From Metabacillus endolithicus (GTDB lineage: Bacteria > Bacillota > Bacilli > Bacillales > Bacillaceae), in the NCBI RefSeq assembly GCF_023078335.1, contig NZ_CP095550.1, positions 2,276,001 through 2,340,000 on the forward strand: 64,000 nucleotides of DNA. Reading direction: 5' to 3'. Below, piece after piece: positions 18,075-27,337 of the stretch. A program made the translations under genes and the position numbers. The notes below the pieces were generated by a model. The model was not told where the DNA came from and searched no databases. It saw nothing but the letters and a program-made list of their open reading frames with translations. How positions within the stretch are numbered: the first letter of the stretch is position 1; each line of letters begins with the position of its first letter.

Positions 18075-18416
18075 TCATGTGAAGTCTATTAAATCAAATT
18101 GCTTTTTTAATTTAGATATTTCTCTTTCATTTTGGACGGTCTTTTCCCAAGTATGTTCATGGTCCAACTCGTTTGAAGAAATTCGACTGCTAATTTCATT
18201 GTGGTGCTTTTCATATTCCAGTCGTAATCGAGCTATATCTTCCCGTGTTCCTTTTTGGTCTTGTTTCATTCCTGATATGTCTTGTTTCATTCCTGATATG
18301 TCTTGTTTCATTTCCTTAATCTCTTGTCTCGTTTCTAGTTGTTCTCTCTTAATATCACCAACCATCCTAATCAAGTTGGCTAACATGTCCTCCATTCGCT
18401 CTAATCGTTCTTCCAT
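18075..18416 (-). CDS. Small coiled-coil protein with heptad repeat
   Basis: A 113-residue protein of almost continuous coiled coil: long Glu/Lys/Gln/Met heptads and no hydrophobic segment. The centre holds two identical MKQDISG heptads followed by MKQDQKG, encoded by a 21-bp tandem DNA repeat (about 18269-18311). The GTG at 18425 is open, but the ATG at 18416 has GGAGGT 7 bases upstream. Its start (MEERLERMEDML) and ribosome binding site resemble those of the gene at 23719-24018, so the two may be paralogues. Function unknown. Confidence 0.65.
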   Translation of the reverse strand: MEERLERMEDMLANLIRMVGDIKREQLETRQEIKEMKQDISGMKQDISGMKQDQKGTREDIARLRLEYEKHHNEISSRISSNELDHEHTWEKTVQNEREISKLKKQFDLIDFT

Positions 18417-18654
18417 TGAATTCACCTCCTTCTCAACAATATTTTACAATCTTTTTACGTGGTACGCCATTGGTTGATCGAATTTTACAAGAAATTAACA
18501 AAGACAGTTTTGTATGGTAGACTGCCCTCAACCTAGCCCTTCACCTATCTGCTAGTTGTCCTTTTATAAAATATTTCCCGAGTAATATATAACTAATCAA
18601 GTTAGCAACGTCACAAAGTCGCACCAGCCATTTGCCAAAGAAAAAATCTCAACA

Positions 18655-18720
18655 AATTTCGGGAATTGACAGGCACCAAAACAAATTCCGACAAAATCGG
18701 GTGGTGACTAGGCACCACCC
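18655..18720 (+). repeat. GACAGGCACC repeat with hairpin
   Basis: GGGAATTGACAGGCACC (18661-18677) is a copy of a repeat also found at 27275, 27308, 36064 and 36142. It is followed by a hairpin GGGTGGTG (18699-18706) / CACCACCC (18713-18720) like the one at 11964. Confidence 0.6.
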
Positions 18721-18902
18721 ACACAAAAACGAGCACCCTCAAAGGCGCTCGTTCTTTTTATGATGCATATACTTCTTCTTATTTGAGAAATTAAGTCTTC
18801 TATCATTTCATTAGTTGTGATATCCACTTTTGCTTCGCCTTTGTCGTAGGCGCTTAATAGAATTTGTAACAGCTCTTCTTGTTTCAGCTGATTATCCTTC
18901 AT
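18708..18902 (-). CDS. Small acidic protein, 3' end uncertain
   Basis: The ATG at 18902 has AAGGAA upstream. The first 40 residues (MKDNQLKQEELLQILLSAYD.. then DITTNEMIEDLI) look like a genuine soluble protein. The last 23 residues are read through a terminator-like hairpin and look unnatural. In the adjacent frame translation would end as R-R-V-Y-A-S before the hairpin, at about 18761, so a single-base shift near 18770-18780 is likely. I do not recognise the family with confidence. Confidence 0.5.
   Translation of the reverse strand: MKDNQLKQEELLQILLSAYDKGEAKVDITTNEMIEDLISQIRRSICIIKRTSAFEGARFCVGGA
18729..18760. terminator. Terminator-like hairpin
   Basis: ACGAGCACC and GGCGCTCGT form a 9-bp stem with one mismatch around CTCAAA, followed by TCTTTTTA on the + strand and TTTTTGTG on the minus strand. 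It probably ends the small minus-strand gene before 18761. Confidence 0.6.
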
Positions 18903-19190
18903 ATTGTATAAGTTTCCTTTCTTTTTTTACAAATTCAGACAATACCAAATCATTATACTTTGATTCTGTGGTGCTGACAAGATGTAATTTATTTGGTTTG
19001 CCCGGAGCAAATAAAAGTTTCGAAAGCTGCTTTTCTTTTATGTCCCCGATTCTTTCTCGTACTAAACCTTTTTGATCAATTCATTATGCGTTATAATAGA
19101 AGAATTAGGTTTATTTCAATCATTTATCTGTTTAATGTAGTGCAGCTGTGCTTGGGCGCAGTTCTGCTTTAAATGAAAGGAGTCCTCTCT

Positions 19191-20822
19191 ATGCTTGGTC
19201 GGGAACTTAGTAAAGAATTTGTACTTGGTGCCGGTGAACAGATTAAACAGTTGCTTTCTCCTCAGGATGAGCATGATCGTAATGTCGTGAAAAAAGGACT
19301 CATTTTATATCGTCAAGGTAGTATTTATAATGTGAGCACAACAAGTCACACTGTTTCTGCAAAAGTCCAGGATGTCACGAGTGTGCAGGTTGAGCTTGAT
19401 TTGGATGATTTTGTGATGAGCACTTGTACGTGTCCGGCTCCATCAATATGTCGGCACCGTATTGCAGCCTTTCTATATGTATATGCAAGTGTTGACCGAG
19501 TCGGTACATTCGTTGATCTTTGGAAAGAAGAAAAACCGATCGAAGACGTGTTAAAGCATGTACAGAAGGCAAGCTCACTTTTAAAGCCTGAAAAGGAGTA
19601 CGAAGATTCCTCCCTTGCAAGCTGGATTGCGTTTTTTGATCGTGAGTTTGACAGCTGGTCTGCACAGCTTTCTTCACCAAATCAGCTTTTTCAGAGTCTT
19701 TTTCATCATTATTATTCGGCACTGAAAAAGAAGGCGCCTAAGTCTCCTGAGATGAAACAGTTTTTTATCGTTCAGGCATCTGTTACGGTTTTTATAAAAA
19801 TCTTGCAGCTAATTAATGAGACGAAGCCAACGGACTATATGTTACAACATATTATTTACCCTTATATTGATCAGCTTTCAGATAATGTGGCGATCGCGAT
19901 TTCTGAGATGAAACGCTATGCCTTACCGTTTGCCCTTGATCCGCTGTTAGTGGACAGTGTTGAGCGCTTCCGTGAGCTGTTGTTTACGAGCAAGCAATAT
20001 CAATACGAGCGCTCGAATTTGTATCAACTGCTATGGATTGAACTTTTGCGTCGCGATAAGTTTATTAATATCGAACGAGAATGGCTTGAGGAGCATCTTG
20101 AAGATGAAAAAAATCACGAGCCTTCGTTTGCGGTGGAAATGGAAACAGCACTCATGCATATGGATTTTCTACAATCACGAGATGAGAACATTTTTGAAAC
20201 GATGAAAAAGCTTTCACCTTCTGCACTTCCTTTTACCTTTCATTGGGTTGAGGACATCATGAAAAAGAAAAATTGGAAGCGCATGTCTGGGTGGATGTCT
20301 TATATGATGGACAATTCAACAGAATACATAAACAGTGATCTTCCTTTTGAGGAAAAACGACAAGTTATCCGTTATATGATGCAGCTTATTAAGCAATATT
20401 CAAAAGCTACAAATGATGAAAAGCTGTTTGAACGGGCGTGCCGTAATATGCTTCCGTTAAGTTATGCGGAATATCATGATTTTCTTTTAGATAAAGAGCA
20501 GTATCGTACGTGGATCGAACTGCAGACCTTGTTAGGTTTTTCTATAGAAGAAATGGATACTTATGTGTTAAGAGATATTGAAAAAAGTGAGCCGGGTGTC
20601 CTTTTGCCTCTTTATGTTAAAACGGTTAAGCATGAAATCAGTATGAAGACCCGTGAAAATTATAAAATGGCTGTGCGCTATTTAAAGAGAATGAAGTCTC
20701 AGTACAAAAAGTTGAAGCGCGAAGAAGTTTGGGAAAATTATATTCTGCAGCTATCGGATGAACACAAACGACTACGTGCATTTCAGGAAGAATTGAAGAA
20801 AGGGAAGCTGATACATGATTAA
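19191..20822 (+). CDS. SWIM zinc-finger protein paired with SNF2 helicase
   Basis: A 543-residue protein. The ATG at 19191 follows AAAGGAG by 8 bases; the upstream frame has no ribosome binding site. The SWIM motif is complete: Cys79, Cys81, Cys87 and His89 (CTCPAPSICRH). The remaining 450 residues are helical with no obvious catalytic motif. SWIM domains bind nucleic acid or protein. The stop overlaps by 8 bases the start of the SNF2 helicase gene, so the proteins are translationally coupled and probably work together, as SWIM/SNF2 pairs do in Bacillus (YwqB/YwqA-type). Role in DNA or RNA metabolism is inferred. Confidence 0.85.
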   Translation: MLGRELSKEFVLGAGEQIKQLLSPQDEHDRNVVKKGLILYRQGSIYNVSTTSHTVSAKVQDVTSVQVELDLDDFVMSTCTCPAPSICRHRIAAFLYVYASVDRVGTFVDLWKEEKPIEDVLKHVQKASSLLKPEKEYEDSSLASWIAFFDREFDSWSAQLSSPNQLFQSLFHHYYSALKKKAPKSPEMKQFFIVQASVTVFIKILQLINETKPTDYMLQHIIYPYIDQLSDNVAIAISEMKRYALPFALDPLLVDSVERFRELLFTSKQYQYERSNLYQLLWIELLRRDKFINIEREWLEEHLEDEKNHEPSFAVEMETALMHMDFLQSRDENIFETMKKLSPSALPFTFHWVEDIMKKKNWKRMSGWMSYMMDNSTEYINSDLPFEEKRQVIRYMMQLIKQYSKATNDEKLFERACRNMLPLSYAEYHDFLLDKEQYRTWIELQTLLGFSIEEMDTYVLRDIEKSEPGVLLPLYVKTVKHEISMKTRENYKMAVRYLKRMKSQYKKLKREEVWENYILQLSDEHKRLRAFQEELKKGKLIHD

Positions 20823-23571
20823 TACGATCAATATTGTACTGCATGCAGAGCAAATTGAGAACAATTCGTTTTATGTATATTGTACATCTGCGCACGACGA
20901 GCCCGCTTACAGTTGAAGAGTTTTCCCGCTACCTTTTCACCTGGCACGAGTCTTCGTTTTTCGGAACAAAATTAGAGGACATTAGCTATATCGGCTTACC
21001 TGCTGTTCAGCTCTCCGCGTGGATGATGGTCGAGCTGCTCGGAAAAGAAACGTACAATTCACTTGCGACCATTTCGTTGTCAGAAGATGCTGAGCGCCTT
21101 GCCCATGTGGCCCATACGATTTATGACATCATCTCAAATGGTGAATATGTGCCTGATTTTGAAGGCTGGAAGCAAGGTGTCACACGCTTCAAAGATGCCA
21201 GAAATGAACTTGAAGGCTTTGCGTTAGATTGGTTTTCTGCAGCTATAACTGATTTGATTGAAAATGACCTGATTCTTCATGATGCATGGGCAGATATTGT
21301 GAACGCCTATCCTGTTTTAACAACGTTTCAAGGACATTTTATTGATGAAACAGATTTTCTTGAAAAAATCGGGTGGCATCACGATGATACCCCATTTACA
21401 GTTGGTCTTCGCCTGAACGAACCAGAAACAGATACCGATGATTGGCAGCTTGAAATTCTTTTGCGTAGTAAAACGGATGAAGATGATTTGATTCATTTTC
21501 AAGGAGAGCTGCCGAGAAAGTGGAAGCCTTTCATAAGCAAAATCGAACGTGAGCAGGAGCGCTTTTCAGAGGTTGTGCCTTGGTTGAGCTTTCAAACCGG
21601 AACAACCTATGTAACCGAGGATGAGGCATGGTTGTTTTTAACCGATGCGAGTGAGACGCTTATCAATATGGGCGTGGAGATTTTACTTCCTTCATGGTGG
21701 CAGGTTGTGAAGGATTCACAGCTTATGCTCAAGGCGAAGGTGTCATCATCCCCTCGTGGACAGTCGTTTGTTGGTATGAACTCGCTGATTGATTTTAACT
21801 GGCGCTTTTCTACGAATGGCGTGGAGATGAGTGAAGAGGAATTTCACCAGCTTGTTTCCCAGCAGCGCCGACTTGTAAACTTTAGAGGGCAGTGGATTAA
21901 GCTTGATCCTGCCTTCATTAAACAAGTTCAATCGATTTTGAAAAAAGCCGATCGAGATGGCTTGCATTTGTCTGATATTCTTCATCAGGAGTTGAACGCA
22001 AGAGATCTTGAAGAAGATAGTGATGAAATCGTGGATGCGCGTGCGTTTGCTAATATTCAAATCGAATTGAATCAGCAGATGAGAGGCTTGCTTCGGAAGC
22101 TAACGGATACGGAGGAGCTGCCGTCACATACGATTCCTGAGGAGTTTCAAGGAACACTTCGTCCTTATCAGCAAAATGGTGTGGATTGGCTGTTGTTTTT
22201 ACGTAGTGTTGGCTTTGGTGCTTGTCTTGCAGATGATATGGGGCTTGGAAAAACAATTCAGATGATTGCTTATTTTTCTTATGTAAAAGCTATGGAAAAG
22301 CCTGAGCATCCTGCGCTCATCATTGCGCCAACCTCAGTGCTTGGTAACTGGCAGAAGGAATTTGAAAAGTTTGCTCCACATTTGAATGTGAAGCTTCATT
22401 ATGGCCCGAACCGCCCTAAAGAAGAGGGATTTTCTCCTTCGTTGCAGGCTATGACATAATCATTACTTCGTACGGATTATCACATGCTGATTTTGAGGAA
22501 GTTTCAGCTGTTAAATGGAGCACAATTTGCTTAGATGAAGCGCAGAATATTAAAAATGCCCATACAAAGCAATCGAGGGCAATCCGTAAGCTACGCGGGC
22601 AGCATCATATTGCCTTAACAGGAACACCGATGGAAAACCGCTTAACAGAGCTTTGGTCGATTTATGATTTCTTAAATCACGGCTACTTAGGCAGCTTGCA
22701 TAGCTTTCATAAACGCTATGTTCTCCCGATTGAAAAAGATCGTGATGTGGAGCAAATTGAACAGCTGCAGCGTTATATTAAGCCGTTTTTATTAAGACGT
22801 ACAAAACGAGATGAACAGGTTGCCTTGAATTTACCTGAGAAGCAGGAGCAGAAGGAATATATTCCTCTTTCTATTGAGCAGGCATCGTTGTATGAGCAGC
22901 TTGTGAAAGATACGTTCGAGCAAGTGAATTCATTGGCTGGTATGCAGCGTAAGGCGTTAATTTTAAAAATGCTTGGAAAGCTAAAGCAAATTTGTAATCA
23001 CCCTGCTCTGTATTTGAAGGAACAGCAGCCGAAGCAGTTAGTTTCTCGTTCACATAAGATTGAAAAGCTTTTAGAGCTGACCACCTCTATCCGCGAGCAG
23101 CAGGAAAGCTGTTTGATTTTCACGCAATATATTGGCATGGGTGACATGATGAAAAAGATGCTCGAAAAAGAATTCGGTGAAAAAGTGTTGTTTTTGAACG
23201 GAAGTGTCATGAAATCAGAGCGTGACCGAATGGTTGAATCTTTTCAAAACAAGGAATTTCCGTTTTTAATTCTTTCATTGAAGGCCGGTGGAACGGGACT
23301 AAACTTAACTGCCGCCAACCATGTGATTCACTATGATCGCTGGTGGAATCCTGCGGTTGAAAATCAGGCAACAGACCGCGCCTACCGAATTGGTCAGGAC
23401 CGCTTTGTTCATGTTCATAAACTCATTACGACCGGAACAATTGAAGAAAAAATAGATGAGATGCTAGAGAAAAAGCAATCTTTAAATGATGAAATTATTC
23501 AGAGTGAAAACTGGATAACAGAGCTTTCTTCTGATGAGCTTGAAGAGCTCTTTACGTTATCGATGAGCTAG
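20815..23571 (+). pseudogene. ywqA: SNF2-type DEAD/DEAH helicase (YwqA-like), two frameshifts
   Basis: Three frames make up one helicase of about 918 residues. The start ATG at 20815, overlapping the SWIM gene, reads MINTINIVLHAEQIENN and stops at 20914. A one-base shift at the CCC of 20902-20904 enters the next frame (PLTVEEFSRYLFTWHESSFFG), which stops at 22459. A one-base addition in the T-run at 22430-22433 joins it to the last frame (V-A-G-Y-D-I-I-I-T-S-Y-G). The helicase motifs are intact across the joins: DDMGLGKT (Walker A), LDEAQNIKN (DEAQ-type Walker B), TGTPMENR, and AYRIGQDR (motif VI). Either a decayed gene or two sequencing errors. Confidence 0.85.
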
Positions 23572-23586
23572 GAAGGGGTTTTTCTG

Positions 23587-23685
23587 ATGGCAACAAAGCT
23601 AAAAAGCAAGAAGAAAAATGAAGAAAAAAAGGCCCCACAGTGGCAAAAGCTTGTAACATTAATTGAAAAGAAGGTTTCGAAGTAG
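23587..23685 (+). CDS. Small basic protein, 32 residues
   Basis: The ATG at 23587 lies 16 bases after the helicase stop and follows GGAAGGGG. The product is very Lys-rich (MATKLKSKKKNEEKK..) with a Trp-containing second half (APQWQKLVTLIEKKVSK). A terminator follows directly, so it is the last gene of the SWIM/helicase operon. A nucleic-acid-binding helper is conceivable but not shown. Confidence 0.6.
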   Translation: MATKLKSKKKNEEKKAPQWQKLVTLIEKKVSK

Positions 23686-23716
23686 AGCGACAGTTTTTTA
23701 GCTGTCGTTTTTTTGT
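23686..23716 (+). terminator. Terminator of the helicase operon
   Basis: GCGACAG and CTGTCGT pair around a T-rich loop, followed by seven T. Confidence 0.75.
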
Positions 23717-23718
23717 TT

Positions 23719-24018
23719 TTAAAGTTCGAGCTGCTTTTCAATGTAGTTTAGCTTTGTGTCGTGGATGCCTGTTTTGCCACTGAGGTATTCAATGTTTGTG
23801 TTAAATTGATGTAATTTTTTATGAGTTGCTCTAAGGTCCTCTTCGCATTTATTGAGGTGGCTTATGGATTCTTTTGCGAAGTTATTATGGTGTTCTTCTA
23901 GTGTAGCTTGTCTCTCTTTTAAATCTCTGGCTTCATTTGTTAGGTGGTTTAGTTTTTCATCGATTGCATTTAACCTTTTATCGATTTGTTCCATAAACTT
24001 TTTAAGTTGCTCTTCCAT
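23719..24018 (-). CDS. Small coiled-coil protein
   Basis: A 99-residue, highly charged heptad-patterned protein with no membrane segment. The ATG at 24018 is 8 bases after GAGGAGG; the GTG at 24027 overlaps the ribosome binding site. Its beginning (MEEQLKKFMEQIDKRL) and the arrangement of ribosome binding site and start resemble the coiled-coil gene at 18075-18416. Function unknown. Confidence 0.65.
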   Translation of the reverse strand: MEEQLKKFMEQIDKRLNAIDEKLNHLTNEARDLKERQATLEEHHNNFAKESISHLNKCEEDLRATHKKLHQFNTNIEYLSGKTGIHDTKLNYIEKQLEL

Positions 24019-24049
24019 CTTTTTCACCTCCTCTTACCCTATTATATAT

Positions 24050-24087
24050 AAAAATTGGATGATTGCTAAGCAATCATCCAATTTTTT
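24050..24087. terminator. Bidirectional terminator-like hairpin
   Basis: AAAATTGGATGATTGC (24051-24066) pairs perfectly with GCAATCATCCAATTTT (24070-24085). It follows the minus-strand lipoprotein gene ending at 24086. Confidence 0.8.
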
Positions 24088-24952
24088 ACATATCCATTTC
24101 AACCGCATTATCGATAACCTCTTGTGGAACCTTCACTTCTTCAATTGTATTAAAATCGCTGTATTGCCCTTTCATGTTTTGCTTTATTTTCAGGGTTTCA
24201 CCTTCAGCAGTAATTTCCATATCCATTAGTACATTTAAGCTAGTTGGATAGTATGTTTCTTTATCAATAAGTATTTCATACGTTACTTTATTGATTTTCA
24301 TGTTATTAAACATGTCTTCACCTGCCGATAATTCTTGTGGAAATGTTTCTTTAACTGTTTCTTTTATGAAATCTGTAAATTTATCACCAGAAGCATTTAA
24401 TTTAAGAATATAATTTTGCTCATCTTGCTCAAAAGTGAAATCATCAACAAACTGTTGAAGTTTTTTAATTTCTTCTGCTGGGTTTGTTTGTTGATTCGAT
24501 AGCTGAATAAGCTGATCAGACATTTCCTTCGGGAATTTCATCCACTGGTTTGCAGCTGGATCTAATATATAAATTCCATCGGCAGAGATATAACTTTCAG
24601 TTGATAATGCATCTTCCGCTCCAATATCATTCATTTTCATATCCATCTTTTGATATAAAGTCATTGGCTCTGTCACGACCTTCATATCAATTACAGATTC
24701 CATATTAATGACTTCTGTTTGTCCTGGGACAGTCATTTCTTGCGTCATATCCATTTGAACGGCAAAGCTCTTCATTTCTTCCGAAGCTTCCATTGAGTTT
24801 GTCATAACCTGTTCGAGGGTTAGCTCTGATGTATTTTCTTTTTTATTTTCTTCTGTCTTTGAACTTTCATTAACTGTTGTTGCAGTCTGATTACATGCTG
24901 CAAGCATAAACACTAACATGGTTGAAAACAGTACTGATAACTTTTTTTTCAA
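24086..24952 (-). CDS. DUF6612-like lipoprotein
   Basis: A 288-residue lipoprotein. The frame runs to 25069, but TTG at 24952 lies 11 bases after AAAGGAG and begins a lipoprotein signal peptide (LKKKLSVLF.. with lipobox LAAC, Cys about residue 18). The mature protein is a Met-rich, beta-strand-forming domain with alternating short strands (FAVQMDMTQEM.., TLYQKMDMKM), a pattern of LolA/LppX-like lipid-binding folds seen in DUF6612 proteins. Its role is not established. Confidence 0.75.
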   Translation of the reverse strand: MKKKLSVLFSTMLVFMLAACNQTATTVNESSKTEENKKENTSELTLEQVMTNSMEASEEMKSFAVQMDMTQEMTVPGQTEVINMESVIDMKVVTEPMTLYQKMDMKMNDIGAEDALSTESYISADGIYILDPAANQWMKFPKEMSDQLIQLSNQQTNPAEEIKKLQQFVDDFTFEQDEQNYILKLNASGDKFTDFIKETVKETFPQELSAGEDMFNNMKINKVTYEILIDKETYYPTSLNVLMDMEITAEGETLKIKQNMKGQYSDFNTIEEVKVPQEVIDNAVEMDM

Positions 24953-25135
24953 TTGGCACACTCCTTTTCCCTTTTGTATGTAATACGTGTGAGTTTCCCA
25001 GTAAGTTTCATATTTTACCAGAAATTCCAAACCAGTTGTAATGATACTCGATATAAAAAGGGAATTCACGCTACAAAATAACTAGTTTTATATAAAGGTA
25101 GAAACTCCTAGAAAAATTCCACAGCACGATATGTA

Positions 25136-25172
25136 AAAAATAGGCTGATCACCTCACAGCAATCAGCCTTCA
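25136..25172 (-). terminator. Terminator of ssbB
   Basis: AGGCTGAT (25142-25149) pairs with ATCAGCCT (25162-25169); on the minus strand a TATTTTTT run follows. Confidence 0.7.
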
Positions 25173-25229
25173 AAATGTGGAATTAAGGGGATACCATTGA
25201 TTCTTTCTCATGAAGGAAACGAGGGAAAA

Positions 25230-25577
25230 TTAAGCTTCCTGCTCAACTAGTTCACGTGGCTTGCCACTCATAAAGCGAACCGAGTCAGCAACAACTTCTG
25301 TAACATATACACGAGTTTTTTCAGCATTTTCATAGCTGCGTGTTTGGAGGCGACCTGTGACTCCTACGATTGAACCTTTGCGGCAGTAGTTAGCCGTATT
25401 CTCAGCAGTTCGTCTCCACACCGTACAATTTACAAAATCTGTTTCAATTTCTCCAGCTGCATTTCGGAAACTACGGCTAACCGCAAGTGTGATGTTAGCC
25501 ACCGGTGCTCCATCTGCTGTGTACCGAATTTCGGGATCTTTTGTTAATCTTCCAACCAAAATGATTTGATTGATCAC
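25230..25577 (-). CDS. ssbB: Single-stranded DNA-binding protein, competence type
   Basis: A 115-residue OB-fold SSB. The N-terminal [20 protein letters not shown] and central [22 protein letters not shown] are canonical. The protein lacks the long Gly/Pro linker and the acidic DDDIPF-type tip of the housekeeping SsbA, and ends [11 protein letters not shown]. This short form corresponds to B. subtilis SsbB (YwpH), which coats incoming DNA during transformation and is ComK-dependent. Gene order beside ywpF fits. A ComK-type box pair stands about 100 bases upstream. Confidence 0.93.
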   Translation of the reverse strand: MINQIILVGRLTKDPEIRYTADGAPVANITLAVSRSFRNAAGEIETDFVNCTVWRRTAENTANYCRKGSIVGVTGRLQTRSYENAEKTRVYVTEVVADSVRFMSGKPRELVEQEA

Positions 25578-25676
25578 TTCATTCCTCCTTTCCTCTTTTG
25601 TACAAGCTTATTGTATTCGATTGTTCAGAATTGGAAAAATGAGTAAATTTGGTTTTTTAAATGTCATTGTGCTATG

Positions 25677-25710
25677 AAACTATCTTTTTCTTATAAGGAA
25701 ATTAGTTTTT
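25677..25710 (-). promoter_or_regulatory. Candidate ComK box pair upstream of ssbB
   Basis: Read on the + strand, AAAC-N5-TTTT (25677-25689) and GAAA-N5-TTTT (25698-25710) each match 7 of 8 bases of the ComK AT-box (AAAAN5TTTT). They are separated by 8 bases, one of the allowed spacings (8, 18 or 31). A weak promoter follows on the minus strand with a TACAAT -10 at about 25615. Confidence 0.55.
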
Positions 25711-25760
25711 TAAATTGGTTTTATCTCGATACAACAATATTCAACAATTTTCTAGTTTTT

Positions 25761-26168
25761 TTAGTACAGTTGGTCTGTGAGTCGTTGTAGGGAATTTGTT
25801 ACATATGAAAAATGGTTTTCGCCAGTGAAGCTTACACTTTGAAGAATGTGTTGAAAGGATTGAGATTGAATGATTTCTTCGTGAAGAGGTGCGTCAATAT
25901 AATGTTTTTCATTCTCATTCCAGGTAAAATACTGAATGGATAAGTCATTACTTTCTAATCGAAAAATAATGCGTAGAATGCTGTTCAAATTTTGCTCTAA
26001 ATACCGAATATCAACTGTGGCGTGAACAGGAACCCGAAAATGATGATAGTTTGTTGTACCTATTTCTTGATCTCCTACTCTTAGTATTACTAAGTTACCA
26101 TCAACATTTTCTCTAACTCTTTGTGAATCTTTTTCTAAGTAAATTGATTTCAGCCTAAATTCGACCAT
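25761..26168 (-). CDS. Hypothetical protein near ssbB
   Basis: A 135-residue soluble protein. ATG at 26168 follows GAGAGGT; TTG at 26186 is open but badly placed. It begins MVEFRLKSIYLEKD and contains a beta-rich middle (NLVILRVGDQ, HHFRVPVHATVDIRY) and a Gln/His-rich C-terminus. Its position, beside ssbB and near ywpF, suggests it could be a counterpart of B. subtilis YwpG, but I cannot confirm that from sequence. Confidence 0.65.
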   Translation of the reverse strand: MVEFRLKSIYLEKDSQRVRENVDGNLVILRVGDQEIGTTNYHHFRVPVHATVDIRYLEQNLNSILRIIFRLESNDLSIQYFTWNENEKHYIDAPLHEEIIQSQSFQHILQSVSFTGENHFSYVTNSLQRLTDQLY

Positions 26169-26352
26169 TTCATGACCTCTCTTCAATTAATATCACTGTA
26201 AGTATATTCCAATTCACCTTATTTCAAAATTTAACTATTTTTCATTTTTCGCTAAATTTGACGAAATATCGGGAAAAAGATAGATTCATCTCTTTCTTTC
26301 GTTGTATTTTACGTATTCTCTTAAATTAGGTCGAATTATCTATTTTTGTACA

Positions 26353-26393
26353 GTATTAGAACATCAATTAATATGTTCTGTATTAGAACATAT
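26353..26393. promoter_or_regulatory. Operator array upstream of XRE regulator
   Basis: ATATGTTCT (26371-26379) and AGAACATAT (26385-26393) form a 9-bp dyad with a 5-base centre. GTATTAGAACAT occurs twice as a direct repeat (26353-26364 and 26380-26391). Three half-sites thus stand about 60 bases before an XRE-type repressor gene. Confidence 0.65.
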
Positions 26394-26451
26394 CTTGTCC
26401 CTATTCTCCTTTACGATAACAGTAAGCTTGAAGAAGGGAAATGTTGGTTAC

Positions 26452-26862
26452 ATGAGAGAATTAGAGAAATTTCAAATGAATCTAAGATTTTATCGTGAAC
26501 AAAATGGTTGGTCACAGGAGCAGTTGGCCGAAAAAATCAGCGTATCCCGACCAGTTATTACCCGCCTTGAAACAGGTGAGCAAGCTCCTGATCTATCTTA
26601 TTTAATATCACTTAGCAATGCGTTTCAAGTGAGCATTGATCATCTGCTTGGACGCGATGAACAAACAAATGAATATCTTTATGAAATGTATGGAAAATAT
26701 CAAGCTGAAGGCTCCGTCTCTCAGTTGATTGATTATTTAATAAAAAATCCTAAGTTCACGCAAAGTCTGCAAGAGCTTTTATTAGTAAAAACGAAGGATC
26801 GAAAAGAAATTGAAGCCATCATTATGACCGTCATTGAACGGGTATCAAATGTATCAAAATAG
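26452..26862 (+). CDS. XRE family helix-turn-helix regulator
   Basis: A 136-residue DNA-binding protein. Residues 9-62 form a Cro/C1-type HTH: LRFYREQNGWSQEQLAEKIS, then VSRPVITRLETGEQAPDLSYL. A helical C-terminus of about 70 residues may dimerise. The frame is open from 26302; ATG at 26452 is preferred, preceded by AGAAGGGA 12 bases upstream. The GTATTAGAACAT repeats upstream are likely its own operators. No phage genes surround it. Confidence 0.85.
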   Translation: MRELEKFQMNLRFYREQNGWSQEQLAEKISVSRPVITRLETGEQAPDLSYLISLSNAFQVSIDHLLGRDEQTNEYLYEMYGKYQAEGSVSQLIDYLIKNPKFTQSLQELLLVKTKDRKEIEAIIMTVIERVSNVSK

Positions 26863-26938
26863 ACCATCGTTTGGCTCATTCTTTAGTTTGTGATCTCTAT
26901 GGTATACTAAAAGAAAACGAGCTAGCGAGGATGATATC

Positions 26939-27262
26939 ATGAAAACGTTCAAGCTTGTCGGTCTACAAATTGAAGATACAGCAGCAATTGAAAGCAGCAT
27001 AATTCCTTTGAAGGATGGTCTTGTAATTAACAAAGAAGATGGCGAAAACTCGTGGTTAATTGAAGCTTTAATTTCAAAAGAATGGTTACCTTTTTTTAAT
27101 GAGCACGTAGCTCAACCAGACACACAACTGAAGGTGCTTGTTACAATCTCAAAACCAACCAATACACCTGCGCAAATATCTGCCAGTGTGAAGAACGTCA
27201 CAGAATTGGATGAATCTATTTCTGTTTTGTTGGATGGACGATTGTTGGCGAGGTCGGTTTAG
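26939..27262 (+). CDS. ywpF: YwpF-like protein, short C-terminus
   Basis: A 107-residue soluble protein, ATG behind GAGGATG. The N-terminus MKTFKLVGLQIED and the LKDGLVINKEDGENSWLIEA and ISVLLDGRLL segments match my memory of the YwpF family, and the locus is next to ssbB as in B. subtilis. Family members are usually about 135-148 residues; this one ends soon after the DGRLL strand, immediately before two copies of the GGTGCCTGTCAC repeat, which may have replaced the normal C-terminal end. Function of the family is unknown. Confidence 0.6.
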   Translation: MKTFKLVGLQIEDTAAIESSIIPLKDGLVINKEDGENSWLIEALISKEWLPFFNEHVAQPDTQLKVLVTISKPTNTPAQISASVKNVTELDESISVLLDGRLLARSV

Positions 27263-27274
27263 GACGGAGTTTGT

Positions 27275-27327
27275 GGTGCCTGTCACTTCCCGAAGTTTGT
27301 GGTTTTAGGTGCCTGTCACTTCCCGAA
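27275..27327 (-). repeat. Two copies of the GGTGCCTGTCAC repeat
   Basis: GGTGCCTGTCACTTCCCGAA occurs at 27275-27294 and 27308-27327, 33 bases apart. The reverse complement is found at 36064, 36142 and, with changes, at 18661. Confidence 0.75.
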
Positions 27328-27337
27328 TTTTTTCGAA

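Noticed and set aside
18079..18477. 132-residue + strand frame opposite the coiled-coil gene
   Set aside because: Antisense shadow; the minus frame has a ribosome binding site and sensible heptads.
26353..26393. LexA (SOS) box
   Set aside because: The Bacillus pattern CGAACN4GTTCG is not met; GAAC and GTTC spacing is wrong.
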